Assembly: GCF_026151205.1 (NCBI RefSeq)
Contig: NC_087079.1
Location: forward strand, 248,001-312,000
DNA length: 64,000 bases
Source of the DNA: Bolinopsis microptera
Lineage: Eukaryota; Ctenophora; Tentaculata; Lobata; Bolinopsidae
Direction of reading: 5' to 3'
Below, one piece after another: positions 31,627 to 41,235 of the stretch (its first letter is position 1; every line of letters begins with the position of its first letter). The notes beneath the pieces were generated by a model that was given only the letters and a program-made list of their open reading frames with translations, searched no databases and was not told the origin of the DNA. A program made the translations under genes and the position numbers.

Positions 31627-34437
31627 ATAAATAAATACAACTTTTATAAACCGCCTTATAGCTAAATCATATAACTCGATATAATTTAATCCTGGAGATA
31701 AACTCCAGTGCTTTCTAAAGCGGCTCTTACATTAACTGAGCTTAGTTTAATTGAAAATTAGACATGACAAGTTCATTTTACCTATGTAAATGCAAAATCA
31801 ATCAAATGCTAGAGAAAAGAAGTATGTTTTAAGTTTGGTCTTGAAAGATGTAACTGACTCAGCTGATCTTATGTCGTATGGCAAGGAATTAAATACTTTA
31901 ACTGCACAGTGACTAAAAGCTTTCTCTGTGTTTACATAGTTAGGAGAGGGCGGAAAACTAAGGTAAAAATAATCATTATCAAGACGTACATTTTTAAAAC
32001 TTTGCTGCCTAGGAGATATCAACTCTTTTAAGTAAGGAGGAGCTATATTATTTAAACACTTGTAGGCAAGTAGGGCAATCTTAAAATCTATTCTAAATCT
32101 AACTGGTAGAAAATGAACTTTCTTAAGTAGTGGAGTAGTGTGTGCCTTTCTTCCTCTCCCGAAAATAAATCTTACAGCAGAATTTTGCACCTTCTGTAAA
32201 CGACTTAAATCATAAGAGCTCAGTCCAAAATATACGCTATTGCAATAATCAATTCTAGAGAGTACTAGAGCATGAACAAGCTGAATCTTAAGGTTAAAAG
32301 ACAGTTTTGATGCAATAAACCACAAATTTCTGATCTGAATATTACATGCTTGAACCACTGACGTAATCTGATCACTCATTGAAAGATAACTGTCCAAATA
32401 CAGCCCAAGACTCTTTACAGTTCCACTAACAACATGTGGCTCTTGATCCTTAACAATCTGTAGAGAGGCTGGAATATTTTTTGAGTCAAATTTAGAGGAT
32501 ATAACGATGACTTCAGTCTTAGAAGAATTCAGTTGAAGGAAATTGTTTGTCATCCATTTCTTGATATCAGACATACAGTGTTCCATATTGTGCTCTAGCT
32601 GTGATGGGTCATCAGAATCAAGAGTGAAATACAGCTGGGTGTCATCAGCATACAAATGAATACAGCACCCATGCATACTTGCAATGTTCTCAAGATCTTT
32701 GGTGTACAATATGAATAGCAGGGGGCCAAGGATTGAACCTTGTGGCACACCTATCTCAAGAACAGTTGATGAGGAAGACGAATCCTTGACTTTGACACAA
32801 AATGAACGGTTAGCCAAGTAGGACCTGATCCATGTAAGAGCAATGCCTGTAATGCCATAAGCAGATCTTAGCTTCTTGATTAATCTTGGGTGATTGACAG
32901 TATCAAAGGCAGCACTCAAATCTAGAAGTAAAAGAACAACTTTAGTTTTCTTGTCAATAGTTATCAAGATGTCGTTATGGATTCTGGTTGTTGCAGTTTC
33001 ACAGCTATGAAACTTCCTATAGCCGGACTGAACTTTAGAAAGCAAGTTGTTATCCTCAAGATAACTGGTGAGCTGTATAGATACACACTTCTCAATGATT
33101 TTTGACAAGAATGAGAGATTGCTAATAGGCCTATAGTTAGATAGTAATTCACCGTCAAGGCCACGTTTCTTCAAACTTGGACGAATGAGAGCCTCCTTAA
33201 GTTTTATAGGAAACTCACCTTTAACTAATGATTCATTGACTATAAATGAGATCAGAGGAAGGAGTTCTGGGAGACACTTGATGAGAATCTTTGTAGGTAT
33301 GGGGTCAAGATCACAGAATTTGTTAGACATATTCTTTATGATGCTTACTAGTTCCTCATCAGACACATGACGGAATTGTACTATCTTTGGGCTATTAGAA
33401 AGAGGAACAGATTCATCTGAGTTAGGAGAATCTTCAAGGGATTGTTGTTCTAAATAAATGTTGTTGTATATGTTGTCGACCTTTGATTTAAAGAACTGTG
33501 CAAAGTTGTTAGCACTCTCAAGATTTGAAGAGCAAGAAGGTGTAGTAGTACTAACTTTTTCTTTATTGAGCAACTTATTAACGATGGAATAAGTCTTTTT
33601 AGCATCACCTGCACTATCTTGTAACCTTGTTTTGTAGAAGTGATCTCTTGTGGATACAATGACTGAGGATGCTCTCTCTGATGCTTTCCTGTACAGTCGT
33701 TTATAATCTGGGCAATCATGATTCTTTTGATACAGTCTCTCAATCTTTCTTCTCATTGCTTTTGCTTGTTGACAGTGTGTAGACCACCATTCAGCGTTAT
33801 GATCTTTTCTTGGGATGAAAGTTTTTTCTTTAGCATGCTTGTCCAAAATACTGCCCAACTCAGACTCATAGATATCAACTGCACTATCGAGGTCATTGAA
33901 GCAATCAGTGTCACATAGTTTTGACTTAAGAATGTCCTCAACAAAAGCATCTAGGTCTATGCAAGCAATGTTTCTGTAAGTAATTGGTTCTAGAGTGCCT
34001 ATGGGTGCTGGAGATACATTGCAATTAAAAGCAACAAAGTAGTGGTCAGACGATGTGCCAGAATCAGTAATGACAGGATCTAGAACTTCAATGCAATCGT
34101 GAGTAAAAGAACCATCCCTGGTAATTACAAGATCTAATATGCCCCCATCTCTGTGTGTTGCAGCTGAAATTTGTTGCAACCACCCACAAGACTTAAGTAG
34201 TGAATTAAACCTTTGTGCAACTGAATCATTTTCGTCTTCAATGTGGATATTAAAATCACCCATGATCAAGGGCTTTCCAGGTTTGTCTACTAAATCAACC
34301 AAGAGTTGCTCAAAGTCAGTTAGAAATTGGGGGATGTTAGCACTCTGAGATGTGGAGGTGCCAGAACGGTAAATTGAAACAATTCGTAGTATATCTCCAG
34401 AAGATGATTTGAAGGTACATTCACAAGACTCAAACGT
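31617..34437 (-). mobile_element. L2-like LINE, 5'-truncated, inserted in PLE
   Basis: Minus-strand LINE whose 3' tail is an (ATTT)n microsatellite (31617-31640 as AAATAAATAAAT on the plus strand). PLE sequence flanks it on both sides, with at most TAT duplicated. The tetranucleotide tail and short or absent TSD fit L2/CR1-type elements. Confidence 0.82.
31798..34437 (-). CDS. L2-like LINE ORF2: partial endonuclease plus reverse transcriptase
   Basis: The frame is open from the 5' truncation point (34437) to the stop at 31798. The endonuclease begins mid-domain: YRSGT, then the GDFNIH catalytic strand and SDHYFV near its end. RT blocks: YRPISNLSFLSKI, FHSCETA, LLLDLSAAFDTVNH (motif A), IGVPQGSILGPLLF (block B) and YADD at 32641-32652. 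The C-terminal domain has RIDYCNSVYFGL and LQKVQNSAVRFIF. No ORF1 remains. The apparent first codons of the computed ORF are PLE flank. The frame is otherwise intact, so the insertion is recent. Confidence 0.85.
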   Translation of the reverse strand, partial: TFESCECTFKSSSGDILRIVSIYRSGTSTSQSANIPQFLTDFEQLLVDLVDKPGKPLIMGDFNIHIEDENDSVAQRFNSLLKSCGWLQQISAATHRDGGILDLVITRDGSFTHDCIEVLDPVITDSGTSSDHYFVAFNCNVSPAPIGTLEPITYRNIACIDLDAFVEDILKSKLCDTDCFNDLDSAVDIYESELGSILDKHAKEKTFIPRKDHNAEWWSTHCQQAKAMRRKIERLYQKNHDCPDYKRLYRKASERASSVIVSTRDHFYKTRLQDSAGDAKKTYSIVNKLLNKEKVSTTTPSCSSNLESANNFAQFFKSKVDNIYNNIYLEQQSLEDSPNSDESVPLSNSPKIVQFRHVSDEELVSIIKNMSNKFCDLDPIPTKILIKCLPELLPLISFIVNESLVKGEFPIKLKEALIRPSLKKRGLDGELLSNYRPISNLSFLSKIIEKCVSIQLTSYLEDNNLLSKVQSGYRKFHSCETATTRIHNDILITIDKKTKVVLLLLDLSAAFDTVNHPRLIKKLRSAYGITGIALTWIRSYLANRSFCVKVKDSSSSSTVLEIGVPQGSILGPLLFILYTKDLENIASMHGCCIHLYADDTQLYFTLDSDDPSQLEHNMEHCMSDIKKWMTNNFLQLNSSKTEVIVISSKFDSKNIPASLQIVKDQEPHVVSGTVKSLGLYLDSYLSMSDQITSVVQACNIQIRNLWFIASKLSFNLKIQLVHALVLSRIDYCNSVYFGLSSYDLSRLQKVQNSAVRFIFGRGRKAHTTPLLKKVHFLPVRFRIDFKIALLAYKCLNNIAPPYLKELISPRQQSFKNVRLDNDYFYLSFPPSPNYVNTEKAFSHCAVKVFNSLPYDIRSAESVTSFKTKLKTYFFSLAFD

Positions 34438-34890
34438 TATGAACACCCTTGATAGTAACCATCTACTTTTTAAATCTGCCGGAGCTTAGTTTTAGTTTTA
34501 GTATATTTTGTAGATTTTATTTAGTTATACCATTATTCCAGAGACGTGCATATTACATTTTTTTACTTAAGTATAAATTTTACAGGTTTTTGTTGTGATT
34601 TTAAGTGATTTTCCGAGAATCAGTTATCAGTATTTAGATAAGAGATAAGATAAGAGTACATTTTTAACGGCTTTCAGTTTCTTTTTTAAATTTCAGTTCA
34701 TCAGATTTTCCCACTGCTTTTAGTTTGTATTTATTCTCAATTGTATATGATTCGTATTTGTTGTAGTTACTTTAATGATATAATTTCTCAGAATTGATGT
34801 AAATAAACGATGCAAAGACTTTCGAAGATCTAATCACAACCGCTTTCTTTTATTGTGTAGAAGTCCAGCCATGAAATATATATATATATA

Positions 34891-35073
34891 ATACGGTCAT
34901 ATCAAGTGATCGAGACAGTTTTTCGCCAATATCTCGCATTTTAACCCTATGTCATGTTGGGTGATTCGAAATCAGCGTTTAAAAATACAACGAACCAGAT
35001 AGATTTCAACATTTTAGAAACATTTCGAAAATCGACTGTAAACCGGTAACGTACAATTTAGCACGCTCGGTGG
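34891..35073. repeat. Right half of CCCTAA-bearing dispersed repeat
   Basis: TACGGTCATATCAAGTGATC through GCACGCTCGG matches 8594-8780. With 29438-29629 it reconstitutes the repeat once the PLE is removed. Confidence 0.8.
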
Positions 35074-35122
35074 ATCACAACTTATATATATATTATATAT
35101 ATATAATGAGACTTACTCACAA

Positions 35123-35305
35123 ATGAGACTTACTCACAAATTTCCCATCTCAGTATTGATCTATTTTTGTCATGTTTTTAATTTACTTCATAGAACAGTT
35201 ATTTTAATAAACTTGCTTTCAGAATGAGACATGTAAAGATTACACAATCGATAGCTTAATGTGAATTTCGTGTTTTACTGTTTCACTGAATGTCTCAAAT
35301 ATATA
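35123..35305 (+). repeat. 5' pseudo-LTR of PLE
   Basis: Direct repeat partner of 50474-50655. An extra ATGAGACTTACTCACAA precedes it, a short tandem duplication at the element start. Confidence 0.7.
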
Positions 35306-35541
35306 TACATCAGTGAATACAGTTACCTGGACTTCCGTGCTGTGAATCTACAATCAGAAAGCAACAGTCAAATCACACTGACTTCTTTAGATTCCGCCAG
35401 ATCTTCTACCAGTAGAGTGATCCAGAAGTTCATCCTGTCCTTGTCATATCAGTGTTTTGTCTACGTTCATGTTTGTGCACCAGTCTGTAAACTTTGTTAA
35501 TACACTCTCCACACTCATCGCAACAAAGTCTCCGCCAAAAT

Positions 35542-38036
35542 ATGTACCACAGACCTACTAACACTTCCGATAGGTTTATTGCTGCTTTGTCTAATGCTGG
35601 AAGGAAAAACATCCGTATACAACAGCAGTACTTCTACCTTATGAAAAGCAAGCAACAATCAACAATACCAAAAGGTATCTTTGAACAGTGTCAATTTCAG
35701 TGTAGTGTCAGAGACCCTGTTTTAGAGAAGTTGACCGCCAGTATGATGATATTCACAGCTAGCAGAATCTTGGATATCTTAATCCTCTACTACCACAACT
35801 GGTCAAACAGACTAAGAGAGAACTACTACAAACTGGAAAATGAGTTTAAAACTGCTGTGCCAACAAACCATTTTGAGAGAGGTATGGCTACTGTCCAACA
35901 CAAGATCCGCCAACAGAAACTGGAATGTGAGAAAACACACGATTCTAAGTTAAATAGAGACAAGGTGAATGGAACAGAGGTATACATCAAAAACAGCTAT
36001 ACTTCATTACCAGAACAACCAGAAGTACCCAGGATATCTCTAACCAAAACGAGAACTCGTAGGCGCAAGGAGAAAAAATCAAAAGTCACTAAACCTAGAA
36101 AAAGGAAATCTGTCCATAAACACAGGAGGGATGGGATAAAATCAAGACCACTTAACAGAAACAATGTCAGCCAAGCTGCATTAGACAAAACTGTCATTAA
36201 TCTCTCGTCCAAAACAGTTACAAATGCTCATAAGTTTGTCTTCCACCTTGGAGAATCATTTGCAGTTACTCCTTCTAAAACGAACAGAGATAAACTAGTA
36301 GAAGATGTAAACTCCTGGGCAAACTCACTTAGAATGAGTTTCGTCCTCAGTAGAGTTGTAATCCCCACCCAAAATGTAGAAGAGAAAACCCTTGACCAGA
36401 AGGTAAAGCAAATGGAGAAAGTTCTAGGAATAAAAACCTCAAAGAAGAAGAATTTCTCTAACAGTGGTAATCATGCATTAGAACTGTTCATCAGCAATGT
36501 CAAGAAACAGATATCTAATCACCCTAGAAAACCAAAGCCAGCTCCTAGGAATGTAGACAAGGAGACTACAAAAGCAATCCAAGAGCTCAAAAGCTGGGAT
36601 GATGCTGTAATTCGATTATTTGATAAAGGGACTGGGTTCTTTGTGTTAGACAAATCAGACTACATCAATAGAGTAGAAGCTGCTCTAAAAGATCAGAGCA
36701 CTTTCAAACAAGTATCGGATCAACAACAACAGATCCACACAACCATCATCACCATTAAAGAGTGGGTTCTGAAATACTCAGCAGATGCTGACTGCCCTGG
36801 CATGACCCCAAACTTTATGGAATGGGTAACACCTAGTGAAGAGGAAAATGAACCTGGAGTAAACTACATGAACCTGAAAGCTCACAAACCGGAGAAAAAC
36901 TACCCTGGGAGACTTATCAGCACTGGATGTAACTCTTACATCAAGAACCTCTCAATATTCACAGCAGAAGAACTAAAGAAGGTAACCCTGCCCCACTGCC
37001 TCATGGATTCTAATGATCTACTTATAAAGATGAAAGAACTCAATGAGTCAGGAAGATTGACTGGGAAGACCATCTACCACGTTACATTTGATATTGTAAA
37101 CATGTTCCCCAGCATTTCAAAGGAGATTGGACTACCAGCCTGTAGAACCTTACTAGACCAAAGAAGTACTAAACTTTTCTCCACAGACTGCGTTATGGAA
37201 GCTTTGGAGATAACTCTGGATAACAACATCACTGTTTTCAATGGCAACATGTATGTACAGACAAGTGGAACTGCGATGGGTCCAAATAATGCTTGCCAGT
37301 ATGCAGACTCAGCTCTCAGCCCCTTGGACAGTAAGATCGTGGAGAGCCAAGAAATCACAACCCCTCAGTTCTATGGCAGATACCGTGACGACATATACAT
37401 CACCTGGACTGAGTCACTGGAGAAGCTAGACCAGTTCCTACTTTGGCTCAATCAATACCATCCAAACCTCAAGTTTACAATGTCGACACCTTCTACAGAG
37501 GGGACTGAATTTCTAGACCTGTTTATTTACTCGAAAAATTGCAAGCTAGAAACTAGGACGTACTGCAAACCTAGTGATGCCCATAGCTATTTACTCCCAC
37601 AATCCTGCCACCCTACACACATAGCAGAGAATATTCCATATGGAGTAGCACATCGAGTGTTCAAAAACTGTTCAGAGGAAGAAGAGTATTTGAAATGTAA
37701 AATTGAATTTAGTGAATATCTAGAAGATAGGAATTACAATAAAGATCTTATCCATAAATCCTTTGAGAAAGTTGAGTTACTTAAACGGGATGATCTGATT
37801 TCAAAAAACCTTACAAGCTCTAATAGTAAGAAGAGTGAAAGATGTTTTCCTTTAGTTTGTGATTTTGACCCTAACTTACCTCCAATTGGTAAAATAGTTA
37901 ACAAGAATAAATTTATCCTTGGCCTAGACCCCCTTTTAAAGTCTTTGATCCAGCCTAGTAAAGTATTTGTTTCATATCGTGGTAATAAAACTATCAAAGA
38001 AACTTTAGTTCCGAGTAAACTTTCAGAAGATCGTAA
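35542..38036 (+). CDS. Penelope-like polyprotein: N-terminal region and reverse transcriptase (interrupted)
   Basis: The first ATG of this open frame is at 35542; upstream in-frame codons are only near-cognate. The N-terminal part includes a strongly basic stretch (TRTRRRKEKKSK...KPRKRK, possible nuclear localisation or RNA binding) and the PLE N-terminal motif FVFHLGESFAVTPS. RT: LFDKGTGFFVLDKSDY, MNLKAHKPEKNYPGR, VTFDIVNMFPSIS (motif A), GTAMGPNNACQYAD (motif B), YRDD at 37381-37392 and GTEFLDLFIY. The frame is cut at 38036 by the foldback element; after removing it and one GTAA, the sequence continues DRKYHED in frame at 42201. It is the only canonical PLE here with an N-terminal region. 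Confidence 0.87.
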
Positions 38037-39250
38037 CAACCCCAGCGCGTGGGGACACGTTTTTGCTAGTAGTTGGCGACGATATTTTATGGGTATCGAA
38101 TCTCGCGACTTCAACGAAGTCCTGGGGACACGTTTTCAATAGTTGATAATATTTCAGCCCCTATCGTTTTTAGCATCGTTAGGGCTTTCCCAGATACTAA
38201 CTCTCATCATCCTAGGATAATCGTGTGTCGCACAGCATCTCTTTCAGTAACGAGAGTAGTCGCATGCAGTCCAGAATGACGTGTACGTTTTGGTCACCTG
38301 TGGAAAAAGGAAGTGAGATATCAAAAATCTGAGAAAAACCCGTTGGATAAAAGCCTTTCAGGTAAGTGCTAGTCAAGATTTCATCTCTTTAGACCTTAAG
38401 ATGGCTTCTAACACCTCGTAAAAAGTTTTCAAAAGTAAAATTAACTCGCGACTATCAAAAAACAACAAAAACGTGTCCCCAATTTGCTTTTTTGAGCGCG
38501 CCGAGATCACAGATCAGCGCACCCAGCTGATCTAGCTACTATGAACAGACACACAACAATATCAGAGCAGTCACATTTTTGATGGTGATTAATACTTTAA
38601 TAACATTCCACAACAAGGCAACCATTAACTATGTAGTGTGTACCGTGTGCAGTGTGAAGTATAATATAGAGTTGGCATGAAGTTAACAGTTTACTTATCA
38701 CGAAGTTTAATTAGAAGATAAGGAAAATATTGTATTGTTATCTGTCAAAGGAATTTAATGTATTCTAACAACTTGTTCTTATAATAACTAATCAATGAAC
38801 CACATACAGGGTTGGTGTGAGTGTAAGGATTTGTGTGAGAAGATATAGAGAAGCAAAATTCAACATCACTGTATACGGCTATACTCGGCTGAATACACCC
38901 CATCTCGTTCGATCTGGGAAGTTAAGCAACTGCAGGCCGGGTTAGTACTTAGATGGGTGACCGCCTGGGAATTCCCGGTGCCGTATCCTTATGTTATATT
39001 TTTGAAGAATTGCTTTACTGAACAGAAGAATTGTTGTATGGCTTTTACAGAATTGCAGTGATTATTAAGAATATCATTGTATCCTAAGCAATATAGTCTA
39101 TGTTCAAACGGAAGGAAATATTTCCAAATGTCAGAATAACATTGCTTAGAATAGTACAGCTACTAAGTTTTGTCTGAAAAGGGCTTTTTTGTTTCATTCT
39201 AAGATCTATCTTGAACATTCTGCTTAAAATTAACTAGAATGTATTCTTAA
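38037..39250 (+). repeat. Left terminal inverted repeat (~1.2 kb) of the foldback element
   Basis: Nearly identical to the reverse complement of 6651-7856 and, apart from a deletion, of 41236-42200. It includes the palindromic AGATCAGCGCACCCAGCTGATC and the 5S-like gene. The terminal GGGGACACGTTTT motif occurs again about 90 bp inside (GGGGACACGTTTTCAATAG) and near 38462 as ACGTGTCCCC, so the end motif is iterated. Confidence 0.85.
38871..38989 (+). rRNA. 5S rRNA-like sequence in left terminal repeat (most complete copy)
   Basis: It starts GTATACGGCTATACTCGGC and ends CCCGGTGCCGTATCC; the nine 5' bases pair with the 3' end as helix I of 5S. Interior matches to eukaryotic 5S are in order: CCCCATCTCGTTCGATCTGG, GAAGTTAAGCAACTGCAGG, GGTTAGTACTTAGATGGG, TGACCGCCTGGGAATTCCCGG. 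It is followed by a T-rich stretch (TTATATTTTTG at about 38993) that could end Pol III transcription. The internal control A-box-like part (GTTAAGCAACTGC) is altered relative to common 5S. The gene may be functional, a pseudogene, or the head of a 5S-derived SINE3. Confidence 0.78.
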
Positions 39251-39648
39251 TCTAGGTAAACTATAGGTAAAAATATAATATTAATCATAAGCTAAAATGT
39301 ACTAATCTTTGTATTCTAAATGGGGAAAAAGAAGAAACATTGTCAGTCAGTCGAGAAAATTGTCAGTCAGGCTATATGGCAGCTTTGTAGATGTTGTGAC
39401 TATGCTAGTAGTGGTCCCAGGCTTGCGACTGGAATTGCGGTGTTAAATCGATTTAATGGTATACCAACGATCCACCTCCCACTTGTTGTTTGGTACTTAG
39501 CATTAATAGTGTTAGCTGTAGCCATTTATAGCAAGAATCTTAAAAATAAAGGGGATGACAAGGAAAAGAGGAAGGAAAAAGAATAACGGAACAAACAATT
39601 AATTAAAGTATTTATAGGAGCATTAGATATTGTTAATGCTCAAGTTAA
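39251..39648 (+). mobile_element. 398-bp insert with TTAA flanks, absent from the other copy
   Basis: In the copy at 4.7-7.9 kb the terminal repeat passes directly from GTATTCTTAA into the minisatellite GTTAACTTG. Here 398 bp intervene, with TTAA at 39247-39250 and again at 39645-39648. That duplication fits a TTAA-specific (piggyBac-like) insertion, though I see no inverted ends. Confidence 0.55.
39320..39586 (+). CDS. Small hypothetical protein with one predicted membrane segment
   Basis: An 88-codon ORF with a genuine ATG, basic N-terminus (MGKKKKH), a hydrophobic stretch PLVVWYLALIVLAVAIYS near residues 54-72 and a charged KGDDKEKRKEKE tail. I do not recognise it. It is confined to the TTAA-flanked insert, so it could be a captured exon or chance. 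Confidence 0.25.
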   Translation: MGKKKKHCQSVEKIVSQAIWQLCRCCDYASSGPRLATGIAVLNRFNGIPTIHLPLVVWYLALIVLAVAIYSKNLKNKGDDKEKRKEKE

Positions 39649-39833
39649 GTTAACTTGAAGAGTACTGCAAGGTATCCTGGAGTTACCTTGAAGAGTACTA
39701 CAAGATATTCTGAAGTTAACTTGAAGAGTACCACAAGGTATCCTGAAATTAACTTGAAGAGTTCTTCAAGGTATCCTGAAGTTAACTTGAAGAGTACTAC
39801 AAGGTATCCTGAAGTTAACTTTAAAAAGAACTA
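39649..39833 (+). repeat. 33-bp minisatellite array, ~5-6 units (short arm)
   Basis: Same unit and phase as 4694-5986. In both element copies the short arm lies on the side whose terminal repeat carries the complete 5S-like sequence. Confidence 0.9.
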
Positions 39834-40097
39834 CAAGTTAGCTTCAAATTATCCTTTATATACTTAATTAAACCTATAACAACCTCTATGTTGTTGTTGT
39901 TGTGGTAGCCTGCAGGCAAACTTGGATCAAATTAAGATAAAGCTGATCTGATCCTAAAGTTAACTGACAGAAAGCATGAAGTTGACCTAAAGTTAGATAT
40001 GTGTCGTCTTCCAATTATATCGGTCCCGATATATTTGATATTTTATCGCCTCTCGGATTTGCAGTACTTGCAAGTTAACTTAAGAATACATTTTAGT
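39834..40097. other. Unique centre of the foldback element (copy 2)
   Basis: Reverse complement of 5987-6240 with few differences (for example TGTTGTTGTTGTTG and CCTGCAGG). Confidence 0.78.
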
Positions 40098-41235
40098 TAA
40101 TTTTAGGATACCTTGTACTTTGTAGAACTCTTCAAGTTATCTCCAGGATACTTTTCAGTACTCTTCAAGGTAACTCTAGGATACCTTGCAGTACTCTCCA
40201 AGGTAACTTCAGGATACATTGTAGTACTTTTTAAGTTAACTTCAGGATACCTTGTATCACTTTTTAAGTTAACTCCAGGATACCTTGTATTACTTTTTAA
40301 GTTAACTCCAGGGTATCTTGTAGTACTCTTCAAGTTAACTTCAGGATACCTTGCAGTACTAATCAAATTAACTTCAGAATAAATTGTAGTACTTTTTAAG
40401 TTAACTTTAGGATACCTTGCATCACTTTTTAAGTTAACTTCAGGATACTTTGTAGTGCTATTCAAGTTAACTTCAGGATACCTTGTAGAACTCTTCAAGT
40501 TAATTTCAGGATACCTTGCGGTACTCTTCAAGTTAACTTCAGAATATCTTGTAGTACTCTTCAAATTAAATTCAGGATACCTTGTAGAACTCTTCAAGTT
40601 AACTTCAGAATATCTTGTAGTACTCTTCAAGGTAACTCCAGGATACCTTGTAGTACTCTTCAAGTTAACTTCAGGATACCTTGCAGTACTATTCAAGTTA
40701 ACTTCAGGATACCTTGTATCACTTTTTAACTTAACTCCAGGATACCTTGTAGTACTCTTCAAGTTAACTTCAGGATATCTTGCAGTACTCTTCAGTCTTC
40801 AAGTTAACTTCAGGATACCTTGTAGTACTCTTCAAGTTAATTTCAAGATACCTTGCAGTACTCTTAAAGTTAACTCCAGGATACCTTGCAGTACTATTCA
40901 AGTTAACTTCAGGATACCTAATTGTGGTACTCTTCAAGTTAACTTCAGGATACCTTGTAGTACTCTTCAAGTTAACTTCAGGATACTTTGTAGTACTATT
41001 CAAGTTAACTTCAGGATACCTTGTAGAACTCTTCAAGTTAATTTCAGGATCTTCAAGTTAACTTCAGAATATCTTGTATTACTCTTCAAGTTAACTTCAG
41101 GATACCTTGAAGAACTCTTCAAGTTAATTTCAGGATACCTTGTGGTACTCTTCAAGTTAACTTCAGAATATCTTGTAGTACTCTTCAAGGTAACTCCAGG
41201 ATACCTTGCAGTACTCTTCAAGTTAACTTAAGAAA
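40098..41235 (-). repeat. 33-bp minisatellite array, ~34 units (long arm, inverted)
   Basis: Inverted relative to 39649-39833. Two units have small deletions (near 40790 and 41050), which is why the spurious open frames break there. ORFs of 219 and 258 codons on opposite strands are by-products of the stop-poor unit. Confidence 0.9.

Larger units (their letters stand above)
29630..34890 (+). mobile_element. 5'-truncated Penelope-like element, split by L2-like LINE
   Basis: Inserted in the CCCTAA repeat between TTCCTTG and TACGGTCAT, with (TA)n at both junctions. The 5' end starts inside the RT finger region. It runs with an intact frame to 31616, is split by a LINE, and its 3' UTR continues 34438-34890 to GTGTAGAAGTCCAGCC plus (TA)n. 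It is the most complete member of the family represented by 20169-23290. Confidence 0.88.

Noticed and set aside
35494-35541. Upstream extension of the PLE ORF
   Set aside because: The extension begins at TTG; the first ATG in frame is at 35542 and there is no evidence for non-AUG initiation.
38871-38989. Calling this the host's functional 5S rRNA gene
   Set aside because: The resemblance is strong, but the internal control region is altered and it sits in a transposon terminal repeat; I keep it as 5S-like.
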